Source of the DNA: Marinifilum sp965230805
GTDB taxonomy: Bacteria > Bacteroidota > Bacteroidia > Bacteroidales > Marinifilaceae
Length of the DNA: 64,000 bases
Assembly: GCF_965230805.1 (NCBI RefSeq)
Contig: NZ_OZ246019.1
Span: 3,844,001-3,908,000, forward strand
Reading direction: 5' to 3'
A program made the position numbers and the translations under genes. Below the pieces are notes generated by a model. The model ran no database searches, was not told the DNA's origin, and saw nothing but the letters and a program-made list of their open reading frames with translations. Below, in pieces: positions 1-9,337 of the stretch; the first letter of the stretch is position 1, and the number at the start of each line of letters is the position of its first letter.

Positions 1-2168
1 TGTATAATAACTCAAAAGATCAATTTAAAGAAAATGATAATCAAAAAGTTCTGGTCAATCTTCGAAATACTTATCAAATAAAAGATTGGTTACAGCTTCG
101 TTTTGCTTTAATGACAGAGTTTAAGGAAAATGATTTTAGTGGTGCAGACCTTGGAATGATAAGAAGAATGTCGCCATATGAAAATTTAGTGAACATCGAC
201 GGTACATATGCACCTTTAAATCATTGGGTAAATCGAAATGTAGTTGATCCTGTTACAAGAACTGCTGGAGGTTTAGGACTGCCATATAAAAATTGGATGT
301 ATAATCCACTACAAGAAACTTTAAACAGAGATTATACAACGAAGTATAATAATACCCGTATTCAGGCAGGTTTAGATATAGAATTATTAGAAGGTTTAAG
401 ATTTACTCCTAGTTTTCAGGTTGAAAAATTTTCTACTGATACAAAAAGATATGATTCAGAAGAGACATTCTATACCAGATATATGGTAAATAACCATATT
501 GATTATGACAGAGCTACCAATGAGGTAAGCACCCATTATGTTCCTAAAGGAGGGATTTTGAGTCAACAGTTTAACGAAACAACCTCCTATGATCTACGAA
601 ATCAGTTAACCTATGATAGACTAATTGGAGAAGATCATGAAATTAATTTAACAACGGCGATTGAGCATATTTGGACAAAGCAAGAAGGATATAGAGATTA
701 TACTTACGGATATGATTCAGATAAAAACACCTTTGTAAATCCACCTTATGGTTTTGGTTCAAACGAAGTTGTAATGGGGCATTTTGTTTTGCCAAATGAT
801 GGGTATTTTGGCTATATACCTTCAGGAAAAGGATTTGATTATTCTAACCGTCGTGTATTTTCTTTCTTTTCAAATGCTGCTTACACCTATAAAAAGAAAT
901 ATACAGTAACGGGAAGTTACCGTACGGATGCTTCGAATATGATTGTAGACGATCCGGAGTTCCGTTATTCTCCATTTTGGTCGGTAGGAGGAAGCTGGAA
1001 TGCCAAGTTCGAACCATTTCTTAAAGATGTAGAGTTTGTAGATAAATTAATTATCAGATCTACTTACGGTGTATCAGGTAATACCATTGCAAACGCATCG
1101 CAAGTCCCAGTTGTCTCTATCCGTTCAACACCATCTATTCGAACGGGAGAAGCTACAGGAAGCATTATTGATCAGGGAAACCCTACATTACGTTGGGAAA
1201 AAGTGAAGTCGACAAACTTAGCTGTTGAGTTCTCATTGTTCCAGCGTTTACTGTTTGGTTCTTTAGAAGTGTACAATAAACAGAGTGAGGATTTGCTGGC
1301 AAATGTTTCTATTGCTCCAACATACGGTAGTAGCAGTCAGCAACTGAATGCTGCCGAAGTATCAAACAAAGGATTTGAATTGAGTTTAAATTCAAATATG
1401 AAATTTGGCGAATTGACTTGGAAAACGGGTGCTAATATCGCTTATAATAAAAGTGAGGTAACAGCTCTGCAAGTCGAGTTTATGGGAAATTCAGTTACAA
1501 GCGCGAGATATGTAGAAGGTCATGAGGTAGCTCCAACCTACTCTTACGTATTTGGTGGTATGCAAGATCCGAATACGCCATATATAAAAGGAGAAGACGG
1601 CATTGACTTTAATTTTTACGAAGGTTTTGATGGAGATGGAAGAGATGTATTACGTAACATGGGTACACAAATACCACCAACATTAGTAGGGTGGAATAAT
1701 ACTTTAACTTATAAGGGCTTTACCTTTAGAGCATTAATAACAGGTAAATTTGGACATGTTTTCAGAAGGCCTACCTATGAATATGATTTTTCTGCAATTA
1801 CAAAACCATCATTAATGCATGAGGATTTAGATGCAATATTAAGTGGCCAGGCGGAGGAAATGGGGCTTCCTGGTTTACCTGAATCTTTTGTAAATTCAAC
1901 ATTCAGATGGTCATGGTATGTTCCTTATTTGAATTCTTTGGTTGAGAAGGCCGACCATATTCGTGTAAAGGAATTGTATTTAGGTTACGATTTATCTTCA
2001 AATACATGTTCAAAGCTTGGTTTAAGTAAACTGACTCTTTATGCCCATGCACGAAATTTAGGAACAGTATGGACTGCTAATGATAAGGATGTTGATCCTG
2101 AATACATCAAGGGAAGTAGAATTAACCCGGGAGCTACTTATACTTTAGGTTTCAAATTAGGATTTTAA
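1..2168 (+). CDS. SusC/RagA-family TonB-linked outer membrane protein, C-terminal part (5' end outside window)
   Basis: The frame is open from base 3 to the stop at 2166-2168, so the methionine at 111 is internal and the true start lies upstream of the window. The visible ~720 residues are tyrosine- and aromatic-rich alternating beta strands ending in a terminal Phe, as expected for the barrel of a SusC/RagA TonB-dependent receptor. The signal peptide, carboxypeptidase-like domain and plug would be in the missing part. In this family the barrel pairs with a SusD lipoprotein to import oligosaccharides or peptides across the outer membrane. A SusD gene follows 158 bases downstream, which supports the call. 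The substrate cannot be read from the sequence, but the linked TlpA-like gene and the peptidase/transporter genes further on make peptides as plausible as glycans. Confidence 0.93.
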   Translation, partial: YNNSKDQFKENDNQKVLVNLRNTYQIKDWLQLRFALMTEFKENDFSGADLGMIRRMSPYENLVNIDGTYAPLNHWVNRNVVDPVTRTAGGLGLPYKNWMYNPLQETLNRDYTTKYNNTRIQAGLDIELLEGLRFTPSFQVEKFSTDTKRYDSEETFYTRYMVNNHIDYDRATNEVSTHYVPKGGILSQQFNETTSYDLRNQLTYDRLIGEDHEINLTTAIEHIWTKQEGYRDYTYGYDSDKNTFVNPPYGFGSNEVVMGHFVLPNDGYFGYIPSGKGFDYSNRRVFSFFSNAAYTYKKKYTVTGSYRTDASNMIVDDPEFRYSPFWSVGGSWNAKFEPFLKDVEFVDKLIIRSTYGVSGNTIANASQVPVVSIRSTPSIRTGEATGSIIDQGNPTLRWEKVKSTNLAVEFSLFQRLLFGSLEVYNKQSEDLLANVSIAPTYGSSSQQLNAAEVSNKGFELSLNSNMKFGELTWKTGANIAYNKSEVTALQVEFMGNSVTSARYVEGHEVAPTYSYVFGGMQDPNTPYIKGEDGIDFNFYEGFDGDGRDVLRNMGTQIPPTLVGWNNTLTYKGFTFRALITGKFGHVFRRPTYEYDFSAITKPSLMHEDLDAILSGQAEEMGLPGLPESFVNSTFRWSWYVPYLNSLVEKADHIRVKELYLGYDLSSNTCSKLGLSKLTLYAHARNLGTVWTANDKDVDPEYIKGSRINPGATYTLGFKLGF

Positions 2169-2225
2169 AAGATTATTAATAAGAAACAATCATGATTAAA
2201 GTAACACGCACAAGAAGGTAGCATC

Positions 2226-2312
2226 CTCCGAACATGATTCGGAGATTAAAACGATTGTCTCTTTAATTAAGAGTTCATAGGTCTTGCGTCTTGATACTTG
2301 AGTCTTGATACT
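2226..2312 (+). repeat. Small hairpin and 14-bp-period tandem repeat between susC and susD
   Basis: CTCCGAA at 2226-2232 and TTCGGAG at 2238-2244 form a 7-bp hairpin with a 5-base loop. Downstream, the 11-mer GTCTTGATACT occurs at 2288-2298 and again at 2302-2312, a 14-bp period just before the susD start at 2327. A hairpin between susC and susD can set relative expression by RNA processing or partial termination, but that role here is inference. Confidence 0.4.
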
Positions 2313-2326
2313 AATTTTTTAAACAC

Positions 2327-3778
2327 ATGAAAAATATATTATTACTTATAATGATTGGAATTGCTGCTGTATCGTGTGATTCGTTTTTGGATGAGCCGAT
2401 AGAAAAATCTTCAGCAAAAAGTTTAGAAACAGCTGAGGAATTAGATGCAGTTATTGAAGGACTACCATTTTTATACCCCTCGGAAACTGATTTTTTCTGT
2501 ACTGATAATTTTACCATACCCATTGACTTTTATTCAGACTTGCCAACCAGTTTCGATATTAATATGGAACAGCAATATGTGATGACTCCATTTACCGAAA
2601 ATTCCGGGGATATTATATGGAACCTCCACTATGAAACCATTTGGACATGTAATTTGGCAATAAAATCTATCAATGAAGGAGAGCTAAAAGGCGATAAAGT
2701 TCTTTTATCAAAGCTTAAGGCTGAGGCACATTTTATCAGGGCTATGTCGTATTTTTCCTTAGTACTAAATTATTGCTTACATCCAAGCACTCAGAATGAA
2801 AATGAACTTGGCTTACCGCTAAGAACCAATACAGATGGAGAAGAAAATTTAACCAGGTCTGGATTAAAAGAGACTTATGAGTTTATCGAATCGGACCTGG
2901 CAGAGGCATTAAAAGCTGATATTGAATTTACACGAAATTGGCGAATTAGTACTGTAGCTGTTAAAGCTTTTGCAGCACGTTACTATTTGTATGTAGGTCA
3001 ATTCGATTTAGCTTCAGTTTATGCAGATGAGGCCTTAACGGAATATTCAGACATGATAGATTATGCTACTGAATTTCCCACAGTTGAAATGTTTGATGCA
3101 GAATATCCAATTTCGTTTGAGTATAGCCAAAACCGAAACGATAGTCGCTCATTAGCATTTTGGAAAGGGCAGTATTACAACAGGTTTAAGGCAAATTTTC
3201 GCGAAAACACAATCCCTAGCCAAGAGCTAATAGATTTATTTAATCCCTTGGACAAACGTTACGAGTTGTTTATGGTTGAGGGGTATTTTAAACGTTTTGG
3301 AGGTTCTGGTGATTTACCTTTAGGTTATGTACAGGGAGCAGGCGGAGCGTGTATTTCAGGTCCTTCAACTGCTGAGATGTATTTGATTAGGGCAGAAGCA
3401 AAGGCACGTAATAATGATATAGCTGGTGCCGCAGCAGATGTTGAACAAGTTCGTATGCATCGTTTTGCCACAGCAGATTATGTAGCTATGGATGTCCCAA
3501 CAGATAAAAAATCTGCTATAGAAATGGTTATCGACGAACGCAGAAGAGAAATGCCCTTTACAAGCAGATGGTATGATATACGCAGGCTTAATGCAGATGC
3601 AGAGACTGATGATATTGTTATCCGCAGAAGCTTTTATCCTGTAAGTATGGGAAGTGCCAATACTAATGCAGAGCTTATGGATTATGTGATAGAAGCTAAT
3701 TCAAGATTGTTTGCTCGTCCTCTTGCTTCAGGTATAATTAACTTGAGCAATGGACAAACAAAGCAAAATGAGTACTAA
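2327..3778 (+). CDS. SusD/RagB-family nutrient-binding outer membrane lipoprotein
   Basis: The 483-residue product begins with a lipoprotein signal peptide; the lipobox AVSC puts the lipidated Cys near residue 17, followed by the SFLDEP-type start common in SusD proteins. The rest has the SusD layout: an N-terminal helical TPR-like region with the family pattern 'KAEAHFIRAMSYFSLV' near residue 130, and a C-terminal 'EMYLIRAEAKAR' repeat followed by 'IDERRREMPFTSRWYDIRRL'. SusD proteins sit on the cell surface and close over the SusC barrel to deliver the ligand. The gene follows the SusC gene in the same direction, so the two should form one complex. Family assignment is firm; ligand is unknown. 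Length is normal to slightly short for the family. Confidence 0.93.
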   Translation: MKNILLLIMIGIAAVSCDSFLDEPIEKSSAKSLETAEELDAVIEGLPFLYPSETDFFCTDNFTIPIDFYSDLPTSFDINMEQQYVMTPFTENSGDIIWNLHYETIWTCNLAIKSINEGELKGDKVLLSKLKAEAHFIRAMSYFSLVLNYCLHPSTQNENELGLPLRTNTDGEENLTRSGLKETYEFIESDLAEALKADIEFTRNWRISTVAVKAFAARYYLYVGQFDLASVYADEALTEYSDMIDYATEFPTVEMFDAEYPISFEYSQNRNDSRSLAFWKGQYYNRFKANFRENTIPSQELIDLFNPLDKRYELFMVEGYFKRFGGSGDLPLGYVQGAGGACISGPSTAEMYLIRAEAKARNNDIAGAAADVEQVRMHRFATADYVAMDVPTDKKSAIEMVIDERRREMPFTSRWYDIRRLNADAETDDIVIRRSFYPVSMGSANTNAELMDYVIEANSRLFARPLASGIINLSNGQTKQNEY

Positions 3779-3804
3779 TTGTTTATAACATAAAGCAAAT
3801 AAAG

Positions 3805-4752
3805 ATGAAAAGAATAAAATATATATATATGCTTTTGGTTGCAGCAATTACAACTATTGGCATGTACTCTTGCGATGAAGAAGAGTACGCAAAAGATGAT
3901 TTTAATATTAAGCTTGCAACGGTAACTTATGTTACTCCGGGAGAATTTAATAACTTCTTTTTTGCCTCAAACTTAGAAAGGTTCGAAGTAGGTGAATTTG
4001 ATTTAGACTTGCTTATTGTACCTGGTAAAGAAGATGATGTTATTGAGAAATTAGAGGTTTATGCATATTTTTTGGAAGATGTAAACGGTGAGCAAGTGGT
4101 GCATGGAGGCACCGAGGGTAAATTAATGACAACATTAGTTGACTTGGAAAATACATTGGAAGTAAAGGTGAATGTAAATGTTGATGATCTTTATGACTTA
4201 TTTAGCTCAGATCTAATTGATACCGACAGACCTTATAAACTTAAGGCGAGTGACCACTTGGAATTTAAGTGGGTTATTACTACGGCTGAAGGCGAAATTA
4301 CTGATACTAGATATGATTGTACAGGAGCAGATTGTCAGCATATCATAGGTGTAGATTCGGGTATAGCCTGTCCAAACAATTTAGATGGTAACATTTCATT
4401 TGTGTGGATTGACGCAGGTGGAGCTCTTTCGCGTAACATAGGCAGGTCTGGAAGTATTAATATTAAAAGAATAAGCCTTGCCGGAGAGTATGAGGTGGAT
4501 GACTTTGAGTTTGGATCAGGGCCTCCTCAGTCAGGAACTATGGTAGATGATAATTGTTCTGGCAAAATGCTTATTACAAATTATGGTAATACAGTTTGGG
4601 AGTTTACAAACTTTAATGGATCATCAGTTGATGTGAAGTTTACCAATCGTTACACAGAAATGTATCCACAATATGGTATTTGGGGTCAGGTGCGCTTAAC
4701 CCGCACTGATGGCAAAGACTGGCCTACTGATCTTAAAGGAGCCAATCAATAG
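3805..4752 (+). CDS. Putative surface lipoprotein of the SusCD locus, function unknown
   Basis: A 315-residue protein with a lipoprotein signal; the residues before the lipobox Cys (near residue 23) read GMYSC and are followed by acidic residues (DEEE), as in many exported Bacteroidota lipoproteins. The body is predicted beta-rich, with a Cys-containing segment near residues 170-190 (DCTGADC, then ACP). I do not recognise a specific domain. It starts 26 bases after the susD stop and ends just before a strong terminator, so it is the third gene of the susC-susD unit. Such third genes often encode surface glycan- or peptide-binding lipoproteins that help SusCD capture ligand; applying that here is inference from position. 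Confidence 0.75.
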   Translation: MKRIKYIYMLLVAAITTIGMYSCDEEEYAKDDFNIKLATVTYVTPGEFNNFFFASNLERFEVGEFDLDLLIVPGKEDDVIEKLEVYAYFLEDVNGEQVVHGGTEGKLMTTLVDLENTLEVKVNVNVDDLYDLFSSDLIDTDRPYKLKASDHLEFKWVITTAEGEITDTRYDCTGADCQHIIGVDSGIACPNNLDGNISFVWIDAGGALSRNIGRSGSINIKRISLAGEYEVDDFEFGSGPPQSGTMVDDNCSGKMLITNYGNTVWEFTNFNGSSVDVKFTNRYTEMYPQYGIWGQVRLTRTDGKDWPTDLKGANQ

Positions 4753-4763
4753 GAATTAAATTT

Positions 4764-4797
4764 AGAGGGTATTTACGGAAATACCCTCTTTTTCTTT
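4764..4797 (+). terminator. Rho-independent terminator after the susCD unit
   Basis: An 11-bp perfect stem (4764-4774 with 4779-4789) with a 4-base loop, followed by TTTTTCTTT. It sits 11 bases after the lipoprotein stop codon. The TlpA-like gene starts 23 bases later and would need read-through or its own promoter. Confidence 0.85.
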
Positions 4798-4819
4798 AAA
4801 CATTTTAATTAAAATAAAA

Positions 4820-5956
4820 ATGAGACTATTAGTTGCGATATTATTTATAAGCACAATGTTTTCTTGTGGCGAAAAGGATCAGTTTATTCTGAATGGCCAT
4901 ATAAAAGGAGTGGAAAATGATAAACTTGTATTGGGCATCTGGGACAAAAGTACCAAGTCTTTAATAGGTATGGATACGGTTGCTGTGGAGAATGGCGATT
5001 TTGTTTTAAAAAAGAAACAACTTGAGGTTAATCAATACATACTTCGTTTTTTAGATTCAAAAGTATCAATACCATTGTTGTTGGAGAATGGTATGCTTGA
5101 GTTGACTGCAAATGCCGATGATGCGAAGCGTGGTTACATTCAAAAATTCGATTTAAAAGGCTCAAAAAATCATGATCTTATCCAAAGATTTAATGCTATG
5201 GAGGATGAGATTTTAGAGCAGGAAAAATATGCTCAGAGTAAGCAATTGAAAGCCAAAATAAAGCATGTTACCAATCGCGATGAGTATGATGAAATTAGGA
5301 AAGAACTTAATAAGCTTTCACCTAACTTAAATACAGAAGTTAAAGCAGCCAAGCTTGATCTGATTAAGAATAATTTAAACCAATTTTTTGTTGTCTCGGT
5401 TTTTCCACAGATCAAGAATATTGCTACCATTGAACAAGTGAAAGAAGTTTTTAATAGTATGCCCGAAACCTTCAAATTGCATCATAATGTTACAGATATG
5501 ATGAAAGATATTAAAATAAAGGAAAGCATTCAGCCCGGAAAACTTGCCCCAGATTTCACGCTAAAAACTCCAACAGATGAAGATTTAAGTTTGTCTGATT
5601 TAAGAGGCAAGATTGTATTGGTAGATTTTTGGGCTTCATGGTGTAAACCATGTCGTGCTTCTTTTCCACACATGAAGGAATTGTATCAAAAATACCATAC
5701 CAAAGGATTTGAAGTACTTGGCGTTACAAATGATACCAATCACAAAGCATGGAAAAAAGCCATTAAGGATGATGAACTTCCATGGTTGAATGTCGCAGAT
5801 CAATTTCCGCCGGAAGGAAGAGGGATGGTTATTGGATCTTATGGAATGGATTATTTGCCTTCTACAGTATTGATTGATAGAGAAGGAGTTATTATCGCGA
5901 AATTAATTCATGGCGATGAACTGGATAAAAGCTTGGAAGATATTTTTGGGTTCTAA
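4820..5956 (+). CDS. TlpA-like thiol-disulfide oxidoreductase lipoprotein with N-terminal DUF4369
   Basis: 378 residues. It starts with a lipoprotein signal (MFSCG lipobox, Cys near residue 16). Residues ~25-110 resemble the DUF4369 beta domain that precedes many Bacteroidota thioredoxins, residues ~130-180 form a charged helical segment, and residues ~235-378 are a thioredoxin fold. The active site is Trp-Cys-Lys-Pro-Cys with cysteines at 275 and 278, followed later by the expected cis-Pro region (DYLPST). The family reduces or isomerises disulfides in the periplasm, often to prepare proteins or peptides. It lies behind a susCD operon, which is common for peptide- or metal-linked loci. Domain calls are firm; the substrate is unknown. 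Confidence 0.9.
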   Translation: MRLLVAILFISTMFSCGEKDQFILNGHIKGVENDKLVLGIWDKSTKSLIGMDTVAVENGDFVLKKKQLEVNQYILRFLDSKVSIPLLLENGMLELTANADDAKRGYIQKFDLKGSKNHDLIQRFNAMEDEILEQEKYAQSKQLKAKIKHVTNRDEYDEIRKELNKLSPNLNTEVKAAKLDLIKNNLNQFFVVSVFPQIKNIATIEQVKEVFNSMPETFKLHHNVTDMMKDIKIKESIQPGKLAPDFTLKTPTDEDLSLSDLRGKIVLVDFWASWCKPCRASFPHMKELYQKYHTKGFEVLGVTNDTNHKAWKKAIKDDELPWLNVADQFPPEGRGMVIGSYGMDYLPSTVLIDREGVIIAKLIHGDELDKSLEDIFGF

Positions 5957-6043
5957 AGAGTAGGTCAACAAAACGATCTCGTGTAAATCTATTAATCCAG
6001 CTTAATTCTTCAAGTTGTTACAAAAACGAGTAAAGTATGCCTT

Positions 6044-6380
6044 GTAAGCTAACACGCCAGGCTTTATTTTGGTTGAATATGCTTTGCAAGCTTACACTGC
6101 ATGCTTCACGAAAATAAAATGGTAATTGTAAGCTTACACGGAATACTCATTGGAAAAAATAATAGCCTTTGCAAGCTTGCAAGTCATATTTTATTTTGGT
6201 CGAACTTGCTTTGCAAGCTTACACAGCATGCTTTTCGAAAGTAAAATGTTTATTGCATTCTTACACAGCATACTTTTCGAAAAAAAATTAACTTCTGCAA
6301 GCTTACACGGCATACTTTTCAAAAGAAGAATAGCTTGTGCAAGTTTAACTGCTTGTATTACAACCCATTTTAATTTTAGG
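6044..6380. repeat. 42-bp tandem repeat, about eight degenerate units
   Basis: The core GCAAGCTTACACRGCATRCT followed by TTTCGAAAA recurs with starts at 6044, 6086, 6128, 6171, 6213, 6255, 6297 and 6339. The spacing is 42 bases every time except one 43-base step between 6128 and 6171. Because 42 is a multiple of three, the array can be read as 14-residue peptide repeats (pattern FASLHSxLFExK) in one frame. The single-base slip and the stops in the first units break any long frame, so I treat it as a decaying minisatellite and not a gene. Confidence 0.85.
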
Positions 6381-6585
6381 CATGATTGGCTATTTGGCCA
6401 ACCTGCAATGTCTTCCGTGCTTATACAATCGTAGCAGCCTAATTATGAATTGAGTCTTAGGTTGTTTTAAAAATTTTGAGTTCAGTCAAGAAAAGATAGA
6501 TTCATATCCTTTGCTTACGAGATTTTTTAACGAAGAATAAACTATAAGGAGAAAGGATACAATCAAACCTAGGTTAATTTAACTT

Positions 6586-6844
6586 GAGTTCGACGTAAAA
6601 TTCTATCCACAGAAAGTTCTATTTGGGATAGATTTGCATTAAAAATTCCTCAAAATAGCACGCTATTCTTTCCAAATTTTTAATGCAAATCTATCCCAAA
6701 TAGAACTTTCCATTATGTGTTTGCCTGCTTTCGGCATAAATTTCCTCAAATCTTCTTGAAATATCCCGATATTCCTTCGAAAATTTGAGAAAATTTCTAC
6801 TCAAAATCAGATCAAACTGTGGATAGAATTTTACGTCGAACTCA
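6586..6844. repeat. 259-bp nested inverted repeat with two internal hairpin arms
   Basis: The outer arms 6586-6612 and 6818-6844 are a perfect 27-bp inverted repeat. Inside sit two separate hairpins. The first has a perfect 36-bp stem (6612-6647 with 6675-6710) and a small AATAGC/GCTATT palindrome at its tip (6654-6667). The second has a 14-bp stem with one mismatch (6738-6751 with 6784-6797) and an ATATC/GATAT palindrome at its tip (6761-6772). Folded, the whole makes a three-way junction. It could be a palindromic intergenic element of the MITE/REP kind, a structured RNA, or a cruciform. No coding sequence is seen in it. Confidence 0.85.
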
Positions 6845-6945
6845 CGTTAATTTAGGTTAAAACCGTTCTTCTTGTTCACTCTTTTGCTGTTTAGGTGTGT
6901 CCTACTAATGTGTAAGAATTGCTATTGCTAAAGTTTAATTCAAAA

Positions 6946-7192
6946 TGAAAAACTTAATAATGCTTTGGTTTACTGCTTTTTTAAGTAAAGGTATGTTTGC
7001 ACAAGGAATTGAATTTGAAAATTTGCTGAAGCTTTAGCAAAGACGAAAAAAGAGAATAGGAAAGAAAAAGCATTGGAGAATATCAATGTGTTTATCTCCA
7101 AAAATGCTGAAAAAGGAAGTGCAACTAATGCGCACTTTAAGCAATTAAAAGAAGAAATCGAAATATGTAATCTAATTATTGATTATTTTTAG
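6946..7192 (+). pseudogene. Decayed small exported protein, thioredoxin-like remnant
   Basis: Starting at 6946 the sequence encodes a signal-peptide-like stretch (MKNLICFGLLLF) but hits a stop after 12 codons. Shifting frame at the T-run near 6977-6983 continues as LSKGMFAQGIEFEN, then stops at the TAG around 7035. A second shift near 7020 restores a frame reading FAEALAKTKKENRK and on to a stop at 7190-7192. The pattern GIEF..FAEALAKxKKENR is typical of the start of Bacteroidota thioredoxin-family proteins, but the CxxC region that should follow is missing. Two frameshifts plus an internal deletion make this a pseudogene. The family link is inference; the broken frames are directly visible. 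Confidence 0.7.
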
Positions 7193-7280
7193 CAAGGATA
7201 AAAGGTTAGGCTGTTTAAATGGGGCGCCAAATCTTATACCATGCCTTCAATCAATAATTCAAATCGTAAAAACTGATCAA

Positions 7281-8864
7281 ATGAAATTTAAATTGAACCT
7301 ACTAATTGTTCTGGCAACTATGTTAGGAGTTTTTGCCTGTAACAATGCTAAAAATGAAGCAAAGTCAGGAATGACTTTAACAGGAACCATCACAGGTGTT
7401 AAAGATGGAACTAAAATTGAACTGGCTCATTATACTTCAGAAGGAGTACAAAGTGATACAGCTATAGTAAAGGAGGGAAAGTTCGTAATAAAAGGAGATT
7501 ATCCTACTCCAACGCTTTGTCGTCTTTTGGTTTCAGAGACAAATGCTTTTGCTGTTATTTATGTAGAGAATACCTCAATTGCAGTTAAAGCCGATGCTAA
7601 AGATATGGATAATGTAACTGTAACAGGAAGTAAAGAGCACGACCTATATGCACTTTTTGAAAAGGAGAGCAATAGAATTGGCGAGAAATATAAAAATGTA
7701 ATAACACAGCTTTATAAGAAAGGAATTACAAAAGAACAAGCTGAAGACTTAAAGAAACAACTGGAGCCTCGGGAAAAAGAATTTACGGATTTGGCCGAGA
7801 AATTCATCAAGGATCACCCTTCTTCGGCTCATGCGGCAAATTTAGTTTCTCGAATGGTATCGGGTAAAAGTGCTGCCGAAACAGCAAAGATGATTAAAGC
7901 AATGCCTTCTGAACTGCAAAGCAATCCTATAATTGTAAAATTATTAACAGATGTAGCCAAGAAAGCAGAGTATGAAGTGAGCATTGAAGAATTAATGGCC
8001 AATGTGAACAATATAGCATACAAAGTAGATACAAAATATGCTGGCAAAGAGTTGAAAAATGTAATTTATTTAGGTGTTTTAAAGAATGGAAATCTTTGTG
8101 CATTAAAGAAAGATGGAACAGTTCAGATTATTGATACTAAAGGAAAAGTAGCTAATCAATTTAAAGCTAATTTAAAAGGCCAAGCATCTTCCTTAGCGGT
8201 TGATTCTGATAATAATATCTACTTGTTGTGCTCAATTAAGGAAGAGGTTATTAAGAAGGTAAGAGGTAGAAAAATGAAGAGGATGATGCCTAAATCTGTT
8301 GAGTGTGTTGTTTTTGACGAGAAAGGTAAAGAGCTACGAAAATACATGCTTAAAGGTGTTATTACGGCAACCGGAGCAAGAGTAGTAGATAACAATTTGG
8401 TGGTGGCTGATTGCAGAAAAGCAAAATTGGCAATGTTTAACAAAGAAACAGGAGCAGCTGGAGCGATAATGAAAGATATGCGTCCATGTTGTGGAATTCT
8501 AGATTTTAATGTGAATGCAAAGAACGAAATTATGGTTGCTAACCTTGGAGCATTTCGCGTTCAAGGTTTTGATTTTACTGGAAAGAAAATTCTTTCGTTC
8601 GGGCAAAGGGGGAAAAGCATAAACGATTTCCATGGTTGTTGCAATCCGGTAAGTGTAACAAGCTTGTCGAATGGTGCAATTGTAACGGTTGAAAAAGATC
8701 CAACTCGTATCAAAATCTACAGTAAAGAAGGAGCAAAACAAATTGCAGGAATCGAAGAATTGGTAAAAGGATGTTCATACATTCCAATGATTGTTGATGG
8801 CAGCGATAACCTTTATTTAGCTTCGGCAGAAAAAGGAATTGTAAAGTGTGTATCTGTAAATTAG
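7281..8864 (+). CDS. DUF4369 / six-bladed beta-propeller lipoprotein with paired cysteines
   Basis: I start at 7281, 34 codons into the open frame, because there the product begins with a clean lipoprotein signal ending in VFAC, followed by NN. It is then 527 residues. Residues ~30-115 look like DUF4369, then a helical linker, and from ~250 to the end NHL/6-bladed propeller-type strands ('EIMVANLGAFRVQGFDFTGK'). Conspicuous cysteines occur in the propeller: CCG near 407, CCN near 455 and GCS near 504. Paired cysteines of this kind could bind metal or form disulfides. The gene ends at a strong terminator, so it is its own unit. The role is unknown; the thiol-rich neighbourhood suggests a part in redox or metal handling. 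Confidence 0.8.
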   Translation: MKFKLNLLIVLATMLGVFACNNAKNEAKSGMTLTGTITGVKDGTKIELAHYTSEGVQSDTAIVKEGKFVIKGDYPTPTLCRLLVSETNAFAVIYVENTSIAVKADAKDMDNVTVTGSKEHDLYALFEKESNRIGEKYKNVITQLYKKGITKEQAEDLKKQLEPREKEFTDLAEKFIKDHPSSAHAANLVSRMVSGKSAAETAKMIKAMPSELQSNPIIVKLLTDVAKKAEYEVSIEELMANVNNIAYKVDTKYAGKELKNVIYLGVLKNGNLCALKKDGTVQIIDTKGKVANQFKANLKGQASSLAVDSDNNIYLLCSIKEEVIKKVRGRKMKRMMPKSVECVVFDEKGKELRKYMLKGVITATGARVVDNNLVVADCRKAKLAMFNKETGAAGAIMKDMRPCCGILDFNVNAKNEIMVANLGAFRVQGFDFTGKKILSFGQRGKSINDFHGCCNPVSVTSLSNGAIVTVEKDPTRIKIYSKEGAKQIAGIEELVKGCSYIPMIVDGSDNLYLASAEKGIVKCVSVN

Positions 8865-8887
8865 CTTAGGAAGCTTTAATCCAACAG

Positions 8888-8922
8888 GGGCTGTTTCAAA
8901 TGGTTGAAACAGCCCTTTATAT
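8888..8922 (+). terminator. Rho-independent terminator after the propeller lipoprotein gene
   Basis: A 12-bp perfect stem (8888-8899 with 8904-8915), 4-base loop, then TTTATATTT. It lies 23 bases after the stop codon at 8864. Confidence 0.85.
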
Positions 8923-9337
8923 TTGTTATACCTATTTTGGACATTTTTCAAATATTAAACGGTAAGTGAGTTAATCTGACTCATGATACAATCTCTTTTT
9001 GTCCGATTAGTACGTACTTCATTTTAATGAGCTGATTCAGAAATGAATGATTCGGTTTTATTTTTAATAAAATGGGGATTAATCAAATTTATTATTTGTG
9101 AAATTCATGTGGGGATTTTATTTTTAGCATCTAAATAATACCAGTATTACCATTAAATAGGTCTCAATCTTTAATCCTTTTGAGTTTATTCTTCATAAAA
9201 AATGTCGCCGTAGCTGATGTTATGCCTCTATTTTAGTCTTGACTAAACTCAAAATTCTCAATACAACTTAAGGCTCATTAATAAAAAAACTGGTAGAATG
9301 CAATTATACCTTAAAATAAAACTAATAAAGAATTAAA
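8923..9337. other. Intergenic stretch without a recognisable gene
   Basis: About 415 AT-rich bases upstream of the POT-like transporter. I find no conserved coding frame, clear promoter pair or strong hairpin. It presumably carries the transporter's promoter. Confidence 0.5.

Noticed and set aside
6044..6380. CRISPR array
   Set aside because: Units follow each other directly with gradual divergence; there are no unique spacers between constant repeats and no cas genes.
6150..6434. 94-codon frame across the 42-bp repeat
   Set aside because: It starts at TTG inside the array, only covers units after the 43-bp slip, and consists of repeat translation. No sign of a real gene.
7179..7280. N-terminal extension of the propeller lipoprotein
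   Set aside because: The extra 34 residues would hide the lipoprotein signal and overlap the end of the pseudogene; start moved to 7281.
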